Of a stretch of 42,619 nucleotides of DNA, positions 8,393 through 15,952 are shown one piece after another. The position numbers and the translations under genes were made by a program. Every line of letters begins with the position of its first letter. The stretch's first letter is position 1. The stretch lies in contig CAZJFS010000018.1 in the NCBI GenBank assembly GCA_964545075.1, forward strand, positions 1-42,619. Reading direction: 5' to 3'. Origin of the DNA: DAOPXV01 sp035352535 (GTDB taxonomy: Bacteria > Muiribacteriota > UBA9980). The notes beneath the pieces were generated by a model. It saw nothing but the letters and a program-made list of their open reading frames with translations, had not been told where the DNA came from and ran no database searches.

Positions 8393-9262
8393 TTATTTTT
8401 TAATGTATTTGTCGAGTTCATAACAATAAATGCCGACTGCAACGCTTAAATTGAGCGATTCATTTCCGCCGTGGCACGGTATCCTTGTTCGGATAAGGTT
8501 TCCGGAGTTTTTCATCAGCTCGAGAAGTTCCGGAGTTTGGATGCCGTGGCTTTCGGAGCCCGCGACGAGCATAATATTTTTAAAATTTATTCCGGCGAGG
8601 TGCTTTCCGATGTCGCATATTGGCGAACGCGCGGCCACTTCGGATGATACTATGAGCGTTCCGCTTTCGCGAAGCGCTTCGGTGAGACCGGCGTACCCTT
8701 CTTTTCCGGTGATTCTTAAGACTGGTACGTTCCTGAATGACCCCATTGTCGAGCGTATAACCTTTCCGCTATATTCATATACCGAGTCAGGGGTAAGAAA
8801 TATGCCGGCCGCGCCGAAATTATCGGCCGCCCTTATTATCGTTCCAAGATTTCCCGGGTCGCTGACCGAGTCGAGAAGTATGAACAGTTTCCGGCCCGGT
8901 TTTTCGAAGACGTCCCCGACGCGGCGGGAAGGCTTTTCGCAGACCGCGAGAACCCCTTCGGGTGTTTGCGTTTCGCAAAGTTTTTTGAACGCGTCATCGG
9001 CCGTCGAATAAAATTCGACGTTTTTATTGAGAGAAGAAGCCATGAATCCGTTTATTTTATCGGGCTCGAAACTTTCAGCGAAAACGGCATATTTCAAGTA
9101 CGCGGAAAAACGAGTGTCGCATAACGTTTCAAGGACGGCTTTTTTCCCCTCGATGACGAACCTGTTGAGTTCCATCGAATATTTTTTCGCGTGAAGCGAT
9201 TTTATTTCGGCGGCTTTCTGTGAATCGCGACCGATTTTGATCAGAGTGCGTTCAGATGAAAT
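8393..9262 (-). CDS. SpoU/TrmH-family RNA 2'-O-methyltransferase with an ATT start codon
   Basis: This is an RNA ribose methyltransferase of the SPOUT (trefoil-knot) superfamily, using SAM. The C-terminal half has the three family motifs: LDSVSDPGNLGTIIRAADNF, the VAGSESHGI segment, and RIPCHGGNESLNLSVAVGIY. The first ATG in frame (9175) has no Shine-Dalgarno and falls inside the conserved N-terminal substrate-binding domain. Upstream codons encode the expected family residues (IKSLHAKKYSMELNRFVIEG). The only well-placed start is ATT at 9262, two bases after the trkA stop, with AAGGAG eight bases upstream. An in-frame TGA lies 24 bases before it and no ATG, GTG or TTG intervenes. This gives 289 residues. 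The exact RNA target (23S rRNA or tRNA) cannot be told from sequence. Confidence 0.88.
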   Translation of the reverse strand: MSSERTLIKIGRDSQKAAEIKSLHAKKYSMELNRFVIEGKKAVLETLCDTRFSAYLKYAVFAESFEPDKINGFMASSLNKNVEFYSTADDAFKKLCETQTPEGVLAVCEKPSRRVGDVFEKPGRKLFILLDSVSDPGNLGTIIRAADNFGAAGIFLTPDSVYEYSGKVIRSTMGSFRNVPVLRITGKEGYAGLTEALRESGTLIVSSEVAARSPICDIGKHLAGINFKNIMLVAGSESHGIQTPELLELMKNSGNLIRTRIPCHGGNESLNLSVAVGIYCYELDKYIKK

Positions 9263-9276
9263 GGCTAATTCTCCTT
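9260..9276 (-). promoter_or_regulatory. Shine-Dalgarno plus AUU start of the TrmH-family gene
   Basis: AAGGAG (9271-9276 on the minus strand) overlaps the last codons of trkA. It is followed after eight bases by ATT (9260-9262). This pairing decides the start of the methyltransferase gene and makes its translation a likely target of IF3 start-codon proofreading. Confidence 0.75.
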
Positions 9277-9996
9277 GAGGAACTGGTCAACCGCTTTGTT
9301 GGGGACCACGGCTAAAAGCGTGTCATCGGCTTTTATCGTCGTATCGGGTTTTACGCTGAAATCGACCTTTTCACTTCTGGCCGGCTTTATTCCGATTATA
9401 TTGATGTCGAATTTTCTTCTGAGGTCGAGCTGAATTATGGATTTTCCGACAAGATTTTTAGGCGGCGAAAGGCGCATGAATTTGTAGTCGGCGGAAAGAT
9501 TTATTTCTTCCTGGATGTTGGGCCGCACAAGTTTTACGGCTACGAGTTCGGCGATATCCTTGTAGGGATATATGACCTCGTCGTAAACCTTGTCCGCGGA
9601 ATCCGGATGCGAGCCGGGGCGTTTCGGAGCGGTATGAAGTATTTTTTCAAGCACTTTCCCGTGAAGGTCGTTCGTCACTTTAGCGATTACCTTTTCCACG
9701 CCGAGCTCCTTCAATATGACGCTGACTAAAATGCTGGCTTCTATGTTTTCGCCGATGCACACTATGCCGACCTCGTAATCGCACTTTTGGCCCTCCTTTA
9801 CTCCGAGAAGCGAGCGCATAACCTGTTCGTCCATAGCGTCCGCGACAACGGCGTAAGTGGCCAGATGGTTATCGTTGACCATCTGGATGGTCTTTTCATC
9901 GCTGTCAACGACTAGCACCTGCTGGTTCATTTTCGATAGATTTTCGAGAAGGGCGCTTCCGAATCGTCCGACGCCCACCACGACACATTGTTTCAT
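9265..9996 (-). CDS. trkA: Potassium uptake regulator, RCK-domain protein (TrkA/KtrA type)
   Basis: This is the cytoplasmic gating subunit of a Trk/Ktr potassium transporter. The N-terminal RCK_N domain is a Rossmann fold with the nucleotide loop GVGRFGSAL (residues ~8-16) and an acidic residue after the second strand (VVDSDE). A RCK_C (TrkA_C) domain follows from ~150 to the end (FMRLSPPKNLVGKSIIQLDL). At 243 residues there is one RCK unit, as in KtrA, plus a short insertion around residues 128-142. The ATG at 9996 has AGGTGA upstream. It follows trkH by 50 bases in one transcript and ends two bases before the ATT start of the methyltransferase gene. Confidence 0.93.
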   Translation of the reverse strand: MKQCVVVGVGRFGSALLENLSKMNQQVLVVDSDEKTIQMVNDNHLATYAVVADAMDEQVMRSLLGVKEGQKCDYEVGIVCIGENIEASILVSVILKELGVEKVIAKVTNDLHGKVLEKILHTAPKRPGSHPDSADKVYDEVIYPYKDIAELVAVKLVRPNIQEEINLSADYKFMRLSPPKNLVGKSIIQLDLRRKFDINIIGIKPARSEKVDFSVKPDTTIKADDTLLAVVPNKAVDQFLKEN

Positions 9997-10046
9997 AAAA
10001 AAATCACCTTTTACATTAAAAATTTAATATATTCTATAAATTTAAT

Positions 10047-11423
10047 TTAACCTATGAGAACGGTTTCTTCGGGATAGCGGATGTCGATCTTGGGTTTCTG
10101 TTTCGCCAGCGCCACGATAACCGTTAGCGATCCGACGCGTCCGAGAAACATTATCCATGTTATGACCAGCTTTCCGATCGTCGTGAGTTTCGTGGTGAAT
10201 CCGAGCGAAAGTCCTACCGTCCCGAACGCCGAAACTACCTCGTAGAGCATTTTGATGAACGGCGCTTTTTCGGTGAAGGAAAGAGCGAAAACACCAGTTA
10301 TTACGAGGATGACCGAAACGGTGAAAACCGCGAGGGCCTTGCTTATGCTTTCTTTCGGCACCGCTTTTTTAAATATAACCAGCTGCGCGTCGTCATAAAC
10401 CGGCCTTAACATCGATTTAAAAAGGACGGCGACTGTCGTTGTTTTTATGCCGCCGCCGGTCCCGCCCGGAGACGCTCCCATAAACATGAGCATGATGCAT
10501 ATAAGAACGGTCGGCAGCGTCATTTTCGCGTTGTCGATAGTGTTAAAACCCGCCGTGCGCGTGGTTACCGACTGAAAGTATGACGCCAGGATCTTATCGA
10601 AGAAGGACATTTTTCCGATCGTATTGGGGTTGTTATATTCCAGTGCGAATATTACGACTGTTCCGGCTATGAGCAATATTAAGGTCGTGTATAAAACGAT
10701 CTTCGTGTTCAGAGATATGTGATAATTTGATTTCCGGCGCACGTAGTAAAGCAGATCGACTATCGTGTTGAACCCGATTCCGCCGATTATGATCAGGGAT
10801 GTAACGACGAGATTTATAATTATGTTGTTGTCGAAGCCCATAAGGTTATCTTCGAAAAGCGCGAACCCGGCGTTGCAAAAAGCTGACACTGCATGAAATA
10901 TGGCGTAATAGGCAGCTTTGAGCGCGGGCAGATCTTTTTGATATCTGAAGGCTATAAAAAGAAATGCCGCGCCTATCAATTCTATTGTAAAAGTTATTTT
11001 CAAAACGTATTTAATGAGTTCGACGAGGTCTATCGATGAATGAGAAGGCCTGTCCTCGCGAGCGAACATGCGGAACTTAAGCGATACGCGCTGACCTATG
11101 TTAGCCATTGCGAATGTAACTATCGTTACTATGCCCAGCCCTCCGAATTGGATGAGAAGCATTATGATTATCTGGCCCGCGACTGAATAGCTGGTCACGG
11201 TGTCGATGCATGTCAGGCCGGTTACGCATACCGCCGATGTGGAAGTAAATAATGCGTCGACGAAGCTGACGCTGACGCCGGGGCGCGCGGAAAATGGCAT
11301 CGTCAGAAGAAAAGCGCCCAATAATATGACGGAAGCAAAACTCAAAACAAGTATTTGAGTGGGATTTAAATCCCAGCCGGGTTGTTTATTAAAATTTTCG
11401 TTGCCGCTTATCATTTTTACCAC
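10047..11423 (-). CDS. trkH: Potassium transporter membrane subunit (TrkH/KtrB family)
   Basis: This is the ion-conducting subunit of the Trk/Ktr potassium uptake system. The four pore loops, each with the selectivity-filter glycine, are visible: TSTSAVCVTGLTCID, SAFCNAGFALF, VTTRTAGFNTID and SAFGTVGLSLGF. They are separated by pairs of membrane helices, giving four M1-P-M2 repeats. The length of ~455 is typical. Two starts are possible: GTG at 11423 and ATG at 11414, nine bases downstream; neither has a strong Shine-Dalgarno. The gene has an exact consensus promoter immediately after the ppdK stop and is followed by its partner trkA. Confidence 0.93.
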   Translation of the reverse strand: MVKMISGNENFNKQPGWDLNPTQILVLSFASVILLGAFLLTMPFSARPGVSVSFVDALFTSTSAVCVTGLTCIDTVTSYSVAGQIIIMLLIQFGGLGIVTIVTFAMANIGQRVSLKFRMFAREDRPSHSSIDLVELIKYVLKITFTIELIGAAFLFIAFRYQKDLPALKAAYYAIFHAVSAFCNAGFALFEDNLMGFDNNIIINLVVTSLIIIGGIGFNTIVDLLYYVRRKSNYHISLNTKIVLYTTLILLIAGTVVIFALEYNNPNTIGKMSFFDKILASYFQSVTTRTAGFNTIDNAKMTLPTVLICIMLMFMGASPGGTGGGIKTTTVAVLFKSMLRPVYDDAQLVIFKKAVPKESISKALAVFTVSVILVITGVFALSFTEKAPFIKMLYEVVSAFGTVGLSLGFTTKLTTIGKLVITWIMFLGRVGSLTVIVALAKQKPKIDIRYPEETVLIG

Positions 11424-11486
11424 ATTTTACTTTCTATTAATTGAAATTAAGTATGATTTAATTAAAAAAATCGCGATAAAATGAGT

Positions 11487-11522
11487 CAGGGGCGTTGCGT
11501 ATTTTCATAGACAACACCCCTG
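11487..11522 (-). repeat. Hairpin at the extreme 5' end of the trkH transcript
   Basis: On the minus strand CAGGGGTGTTG (11512-11522) pairs with CAACGCCCCTG (11487-11497): 11 base pairs with one G-U, and a 14-base loop. The predicted transcription start (about 11519-11520) lies inside the first arm, so the mRNA would begin with this stem. No U-run follows directly, so it is not a typical terminator of ppdK. A 5'-terminal stem could protect the message from 5'-end-dependent decay. Confidence 0.7.
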
Positions 11523-11525
11523 TTC

Positions 11526-11554
11526 ATTATAATTTTAGCGTTTTACATTGTCAA
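11526..11554 (-). promoter_or_regulatory. Exact consensus sigma70 promoter of trkH-trkA
   Basis: Minus strand: TTGACA (11549-11554), 17-base spacer, TATAAT (11526-11531). The -35 hexamer begins on the base after the ppdK stop codon. Confidence 0.88.
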
Positions 11555-14305
11555 TTATTTCGAGGCTGATTTACTTTTTTTTTCAGCCTTGGGAGCGGTC
11601 TCTTCTTTTTCGTTCTTGAGTCTGGCGAGAGCCGCGGCAAGTCTTGCGACCGGCACGCGCTTCGGTGAGCATGAAACGTAGTTCAAGCCGAGACTGTAGC
11701 AGAATTCAACCGAGTTGGGTTCTCCGCCGTGTTCGCCGCATATTCCAAGCTGTATGGTCGGGCGGGCGCTTCTGCCTTTAGCTACGGCTATTTTCATGAG
11801 TTCGCCAACGCCGTTTCTGTCGAGGACTTCGAAAGGATTCACGTTCAATATCTTCTTATCGATATATGTGCCGATGAATTTTCTTTCAGCGTCGTCGCGT
11901 GAGAAGCCGAGCGTCGTCTGGGTGAGATCGTTCGTTCCGAACGAGAAGAATTCAGCGTCTTTAGCTATTTCGTCAGCGGTGACGCATGCGCGAGGAAGCT
12001 CGATCATCGTTCCGACCATGTAGTGAACCTTTACGCCTGTCTTGTCCATGATCTCTTTAGCTACTCTGTGCGTGAGTTCCTTCAACGGATTGAATTCGTT
12101 CACGTGGCAGACGACGGGGATCATGATCTCGGGTTTTACGTGGCATTTTTCTTTTTCGAGCTGGCATGCGGCTTCGAATATCGCGCGTATCTGCATCTCG
12201 GCGATTTCGGGATAGGTGAGGGCGAGACGGCAGCCGCGGTGTCCGAGCATCGGGTTTATTTCATGGAGCTGTTTTACGATTTCGTATAACTTTACCTTGG
12301 CGTCGATGACCTTGAGGTTCTCTTCGTTCATCGGAGTTTCACGGAGTTCGTCCATGATCTTTTCACGCGAAGGAAGAAACTCGTGGAGAGGCGGATCCAA
12401 AAGGCGGATGGTGACCGGGAGGTCGTGCATCGCTTTGAGGATTCCGTAGAAATCGTCGCGCTGCATAACAAGGAGCTGGTCGAGAGCGCCCTGGAGTTTA
12501 GCGTGAGCTTCTTTTCTGACGCGTTCGTCTTTATCGTAGTATTTTTCGGTGGCGAGGATCATTTCCTGAACGACTGGAATGCGTTCTTCGGCGAAAAACA
12601 TATGTTCAGTGCGGCACAGGCCTATGCCCTGTGCGCCGAACTGGCGGGCGAGAGTAGCATCCTTCGGCGTATCGGCGTTAGCCCATACTTCCATCGTGCG
12701 GAACTCGTCTACCCATTTCATAAGTGTATCATAATATTTGTTGTTTTCGGGAATTATGAGGGGAACTTTTCCCATGACTATTTCGCATTTCGTTCCGTCA
12801 ACCGATATCCATTCTCCGGCTTTTACCGTTTTGCCGTGTACGGTCATGGTCTTGGATTTGAAATCGATGTGTATCTCTTTGCATCCGCAAACGCAGGCTT
12901 TGCCCATCTGGCGGCCGACGACGATAGCGTGAGCAGTAGCTCCGCCAACGCATGTTACGACGCCGTTTGAAACCGCCATGCCGTGGATGTCGTCAGGGCA
13001 GGTTTCTTCGCGAACGAGTATTACCGGAAGGCCCTTTGATTCGTGGATCTCGACGGCTTCGTCAGCGTCGAAAACTACTACGCCTGTTCCGGCGCCGGGG
13101 GTTCCAACGGTGCCTTTGGTGAGAACTTCGTATTTAGCCTTAGGATCGAACATCGGGTGGAGGAGCTGTTCGAGGAGAACAGGGTCAACCATCTTGAGGG
13201 CCGCTTTCTTGTCGATGAGGCCTTCTTTTTCCATTTCAACGGCTATTCTGACTGCCGCGGGACCCGTGCGTTTTCCATTGCGGGTCTGGAGCATGTAAAG
13301 CGTTCCTTCTTCTACCGTGAATTCAAAATCCTGAACGTCTTTAAAGTGTTCCTCGAGTTTAGCGCGGACAAGAAGAAGTTCTTTATGCGTTTTGGGAAGT
13401 TCTTTTCCCATGTCGGATATCTTTTTGCCGGTTCTGATGCCGGCGACGACGTCTTCGCCCTGAGCGTTTAAAAGATATTCGCCGAAGAATTCGTTTTCAC
13501 CGGTTGAAGGGTTTCTGGTGAATGCTACGCCGGTAGCGGATGTGTTGCCCTTGTTTCCGAATACCATCGACTGAATGTTAACCGCCGTACCTATTTCATC
13601 AGGTATTTTGTACATTCTTCTGTACGTGATGGCGCGGGGGTTATTCCATGAAGTGAAAACGGCGTCGCGCGCGCCGCGGAGCTGAACCATCGGGTCCTGC
13701 GGGAATTCGTTTCCGGTTTCTTTTTTATAGAGGGCTTTGTATTCGCGAACGAGTTCTTTCAGATCGCTTACCGTGAGTTGCGTGTCGTCGGAGACTTTTT
13801 TGTTTTTTTTCATTTCGCGGATCATGTGTTCAAACTTAGCTTTTTCAACGCTCATAACGACGTCGCCGTACATGGCGATGAAACGGCGGTATGAATCCCA
13901 CGCGAATCTTTCGTTTCCGGTTTTTTTAGCTACGCCTTCCACCGATTTGTCGTTTAAGCCGAGGTTCAATATGGTGTCCATCATACCCGGCATTGACATT
14001 TTCGCGCCAGAACGGACCGATACGAGGAGGGGATCGTTAGCGTCGCCGAGTTTTTTGCCGTTTATTTTTTCGAGCTCTTTCAAGCCGGCTATCATCTGGG
14101 TATCTACGTCTTCAGGAAGCTTTTGATTGTTTTTGTAATATTCGGTGCATGCTTCGGTCGTTATTGTGATTCCAGCGGGAACGGGAAGACCGATGCTGGC
14201 CATTTCAGCGAGATTCGCGCCTTTGCCGCCGAGAAGATCTTTCATTAAGGTATTTCCGTCGCATTTATCTTTCGAGAACAGGTAAACATATTTTTTTGTC
14301 GCCAT
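11555..14305 (-). CDS. ppdK: Pyruvate, phosphate dikinase
   Basis: PPDK interconverts pyruvate, ATP and phosphate with phosphoenolpyruvate, AMP and diphosphate. The ATP-grasp part at the N-terminus has LLGGKGANLAEMASIGLPVP and the segments around SGAKMSMPGMMDTILNLGLN. The central swivelling domain carries the phosphohistidine motif GGATAHAIVVGRQMGKACVC. The C-terminal TIM barrel has GIGLCRTEHMFF, FGTNDLTQTTLGFSRDDAE and the catalytic-cysteine segment GICGEHGGEPNSVEFC. The start is the ATG at 14305 (AAGGAG eleven bases upstream), giving 916 residues. The open frame extends 44 codons further upstream, but those residues do not belong to the family. A lysine-rich tail follows the barrel. Confidence 0.96.
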   Translation of the reverse strand: MATKKYVYLFSKDKCDGNTLMKDLLGGKGANLAEMASIGLPVPAGITITTEACTEYYKNNQKLPEDVDTQMIAGLKELEKINGKKLGDANDPLLVSVRSGAKMSMPGMMDTILNLGLNDKSVEGVAKKTGNERFAWDSYRRFIAMYGDVVMSVEKAKFEHMIREMKKNKKVSDDTQLTVSDLKELVREYKALYKKETGNEFPQDPMVQLRGARDAVFTSWNNPRAITYRRMYKIPDEIGTAVNIQSMVFGNKGNTSATGVAFTRNPSTGENEFFGEYLLNAQGEDVVAGIRTGKKISDMGKELPKTHKELLLVRAKLEEHFKDVQDFEFTVEEGTLYMLQTRNGKRTGPAAVRIAVEMEKEGLIDKKAALKMVDPVLLEQLLHPMFDPKAKYEVLTKGTVGTPGAGTGVVVFDADEAVEIHESKGLPVILVREETCPDDIHGMAVSNGVVTCVGGATAHAIVVGRQMGKACVCGCKEIHIDFKSKTMTVHGKTVKAGEWISVDGTKCEIVMGKVPLIIPENNKYYDTLMKWVDEFRTMEVWANADTPKDATLARQFGAQGIGLCRTEHMFFAEERIPVVQEMILATEKYYDKDERVRKEAHAKLQGALDQLLVMQRDDFYGILKAMHDLPVTIRLLDPPLHEFLPSREKIMDELRETPMNEENLKVIDAKVKLYEIVKQLHEINPMLGHRGCRLALTYPEIAEMQIRAIFEAACQLEKEKCHVKPEIMIPVVCHVNEFNPLKELTHRVAKEIMDKTGVKVHYMVGTMIELPRACVTADEIAKDAEFFSFGTNDLTQTTLGFSRDDAERKFIGTYIDKKILNVNPFEVLDRNGVGELMKIAVAKGRSARPTIQLGICGEHGGEPNSVEFCYSLGLNYVSCSPKRVPVARLAAALARLKNEKEETAPKAEKKSKSASK

Positions 14306-14333
14306 ACCAATAACAACTCCTTGGAGTCTTAAA

Positions 14334-14348
14334 AAGTTAGGGTAACTT
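14334..14348. repeat. 15 bp dyad upstream of ppdK
   Basis: AAGTTA and TAACTT flank a GGG centre, forming a perfect dyad 29 bases upstream of the ppdK start. Size and position would suit a small operator or a leader hairpin. No regulator is visible nearby. Confidence 0.45.
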
Positions 14349-14398
14349 ATACTCGATACGTCTATACTTTTTAGATTTAGTGGAAAATATAAGTAAAA

Positions 14399-14459
14399 AA
14401 GGCGTTTTTCGTAAAAAATTCGGTTATACTGATGCACTAAAGTTAAACGAAAGCGCCTT
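14399..14459 (-). terminator. Second, large-loop hairpin with U-tract between rplT and ppdK
   Basis: On the minus strand AAGGCGCTTTCG (14448-14459) can pair, with a small bulge, with CGAAAAACGCCTT (14399-14411), which runs directly into a T-tract. The loop is long (36 bases). It sits ~95 bases upstream of ppdK, so it is either a backup terminator for the ribosomal protein operon or an attenuator for ppdK. Confidence 0.4.
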
Positions 14460-14460
14460 A

Positions 14461-14489
14461 TAAATTAAAGGACACAGCTCGCTGTGCCC
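14461..14489 (-). terminator. Intrinsic terminator of infC-rpmI-rplT
   Basis: On the minus strand GGGCACAG and CTGTGTCC form an 8 bp stem (one G-U) around the loop CGAG (14470-14489), followed by TTTAATTTA. It begins 19 bases after the rplT stop. Confidence 0.65.
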
Positions 14490-14508
14490 ATTAATTCAGT
14501 GGTCTATA

Positions 14509-14865
14509 TTATTTTGAAAGCGCAGTTTTTGCTTTTTCAACGATCGTCTGAAAAGTTCCCTGGTCGGTGAGAGCTATCTCGGCAAGTATTTTTCTGTCGA
14601 GAGCTATGTTGGATTTCTTCAGTCCGCATACGAACTTCGTGTAAGAGAGTCCGTGAACGCGCGTGGCCGCGTTGATCCTGGTGATCCACAGTGACCTGAA
14701 TTCTCTTCTTCTGACTTTTCTGTCGCGATATGAATATACGTGTGCTTTAATAACGGCCATGTGCGCCTGTTTATAGGTGCGGCGTCTCGAACCGAAAAAG
14801 CCTTGTGCCATGTGAAGTATTTTTTTATGATATTTGTGTGTCGTTTTACCGCATTTGATTCTCAC
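14509..14865 (-). CDS. rplT: 50S ribosomal protein L20
   Basis: L20 binds 23S rRNA early in 50S assembly and in several bacteria represses its own operon. The 118-residue product has the standard length and signature: a basic N-terminus, 'GFFGSRRRTYKQAH', 'YRDRKVRRREFRSLWITRIN' and 'LSYTKFVCGLKKSNIALDRK'. The ATG at 14865 follows an AGGAGG-type site. It is the last gene of the infC-rpmI-rplT operon. Confidence 0.97.
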   Translation of the reverse strand: MRIKCGKTTHKYHKKILHMAQGFFGSRRRTYKQAHMAVIKAHVYSYRDRKVRRREFRSLWITRINAATRVHGLSYTKFVCGLKKSNIALDRKILAEIALTDQGTFQTIVEKAKTALSK

Positions 14866-14915
14866 GTCGAGTTCCTCCTAAGAAAGTGTGAAATATAATA
14901 CGCCGTTCAACTCCA

Positions 14916-15113
14916 TTATATGCCGAGGAGTCTTTTTACGGACGCCAGCTCCGTTTTCGAAATGTATGCCGGAGCGTGCAGACTGTTTTTCTGCTTGCGT
15001 GATTTCGAAGTCGTCAGTTTGTGGCCAATGTAAGCCGAAGCGCGTTTTATTTTTCCGCCGCCCGTGACATTGAAGCGTTTTTTCGCGCCACTGTGTGTTT
15101 TTACTTTAGGCAT
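14916..15113 (-). CDS. rpmI: 50S ribosomal protein L35
   Basis: This 65-residue basic protein has the L35 signature (MPKVKTHSGAKKRFNVTGGG, then KIKR, HKLTTSK and a C-terminal 'VKRLLG'). It sits between infC and rplT in the universally conserved order, with an AGGAGG-like site before the ATG. Confidence 0.97.
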   Translation of the reverse strand: MPKVKTHSGAKKRFNVTGGGKIKRASAYIGHKLTTSKSRKQKNSLHAPAYISKTELASVKRLLGI

Positions 15114-15172
15114 TGTGGCTTCCTCCTTTTCGTAAACATTAAAATTTTCTAATATTCTAAAGCATTAATAAT

Positions 15173-15802
15173 TTATTTTTGTTCCGGTGCTACAGGCTCG
15201 ACGGTTTCAGGAATAGTTTGAGCTTCAGCTTTCGGTTCGGCCGGCTCAGCTTTCGCTTCAGCCTTTTTAACCGTTTCCACCGGCTGTACCTTTGGCGTGA
15301 ATATGGCGATAAGGTTTCTTCCTTCTTCGCTCGCCCTCTTTTCGGGCGTTCCAAATTCAACGAGGCCAGCCGCGAGTTTTTCTATAAGCTTGTAACCGAA
15401 ATCCTTGTAGGCAATTTCACGCCCTTTGAACATCACATAAATTTTGACCTTGCAACCTTCTTTCAAGAATTCCTGAGCGTGTTTCAGCTTGGTGTCAAAA
15501 TCGTGGTCGTCGATCTTCGGTCTTACCTTGACTTCCTTGGTCACGACGGTCTTTTGTTTCTTTTTGTTTTCCTTCGATTTTTTATTGAGTTCGTATTTGT
15601 ATTTGCCAAAGTCCATTATCTTGCAAACGGGCGGAGCCGCGCTCGGAGATATTTCAACCAGGTCCATGCTGGTTTCACGCGCTAATTGAAGCGCCTCCGC
15701 TGTGGCCTTGATACCTAATTGTTTTCCTGTGCTGTCAATCAGCCTTACTTCTTTAACGCGGATCTTTTCATTGACTCTTGGCATCTGCTGGGCGTTACTG
15801 AT
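15173..15802 (-). CDS. infC: Translation initiation factor IF-3, ATC start codon
   Basis: IF-3 binds the 30S subunit, keeps it apart from 50S and proofreads the start codon and initiator tRNA. N- and C-domains are complete (RVNEKIRVKEVRLIDSTGKQ, PPVCKIMDFGKYKYE, then VRPKIDDHDFDTKLKHAQEF and FKGREIAYKDFG). A ~30-residue Ala/Pro/Glu-rich tail follows. No ATG has a ribosome binding site: the internal ATG at 15784 has none. The ATC at 15802 lies seven bases after GGAGGTG, giving 209 residues. Rare AUU/AUC-type starts on infC are an established autoregulatory device, because excess IF-3 rejects its own start codon. The predicted leader (~36 bases) is too short for a Bacillus-type L20 leader RNA. 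Confidence 0.95.
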   Translation of the reverse strand: MSNAQQMPRVNEKIRVKEVRLIDSTGKQLGIKATAEALQLARETSMDLVEISPSAAPPVCKIMDFGKYKYELNKKSKENKKKQKTVVTKEVKVRPKIDDHDFDTKLKHAQEFLKEGCKVKIYVMFKGREIAYKDFGYKLIEKLAAGLVEFGTPEKRASEEGRNLIAIFTPKVQPVETVKKAEAKAEPAEPKAEAQTIPETVEPVAPEQK

Positions 15803-15817
15803 AAAAAACCACCTCCG
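15800..15817 (-). promoter_or_regulatory. infC: Shine-Dalgarno and AUC start of infC
   Basis: Minus strand CGGAGGTG, six Ts after one G, then ATC (15800-15802). The strong ribosome binding site with a non-AUG start fixes the infC start and implies IF-3 autoregulation. Confidence 0.8.
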
Positions 15818-15844
15818 ATGGATGTAAAAACTAATTTGTGCTTC

Positions 15845-15873
15845 ATTATACATCAAAAGCAAAGAAATGTCAA
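15845..15873 (-). promoter_or_regulatory. Exact consensus sigma70 promoter of infC-rpmI-rplT
   Basis: Minus strand: TTGACA (15868-15873), 17-base spacer, TATAAT (15845-15850). The transcript should start near 15838, about 36 bases before the ATC start. Confidence 0.9.
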
Positions 15874-15952
15874 TATTTATTGTTGGAATCGGACACTAAT
15901 TTAAGAGAGGGCGTGAAACAAACTTGAAAAACATTGGAAATCTTGAACTGTC

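Noticed and set aside
9175..9177. ATG at 9175 as the start of the TrmH-family gene
   Set aside because: No Shine-Dalgarno, and it removes conserved residues of the N-terminal domain; the ATT at 9262 fits better.
11424..11525. c-di-AMP (ydaO) riboswitch upstream of the potassium transporter genes
   Set aside because: The leader is only ~100 bases and lacks the conserved ydaO blocks; only a 5'-terminal hairpin is present.
14306..14437. N-terminal extension of pyruvate phosphate dikinase
   Set aside because: The 44 extra codons overlap the A/T-rich leader and are not family-like; AAGGAG precedes the ATG at 14305.
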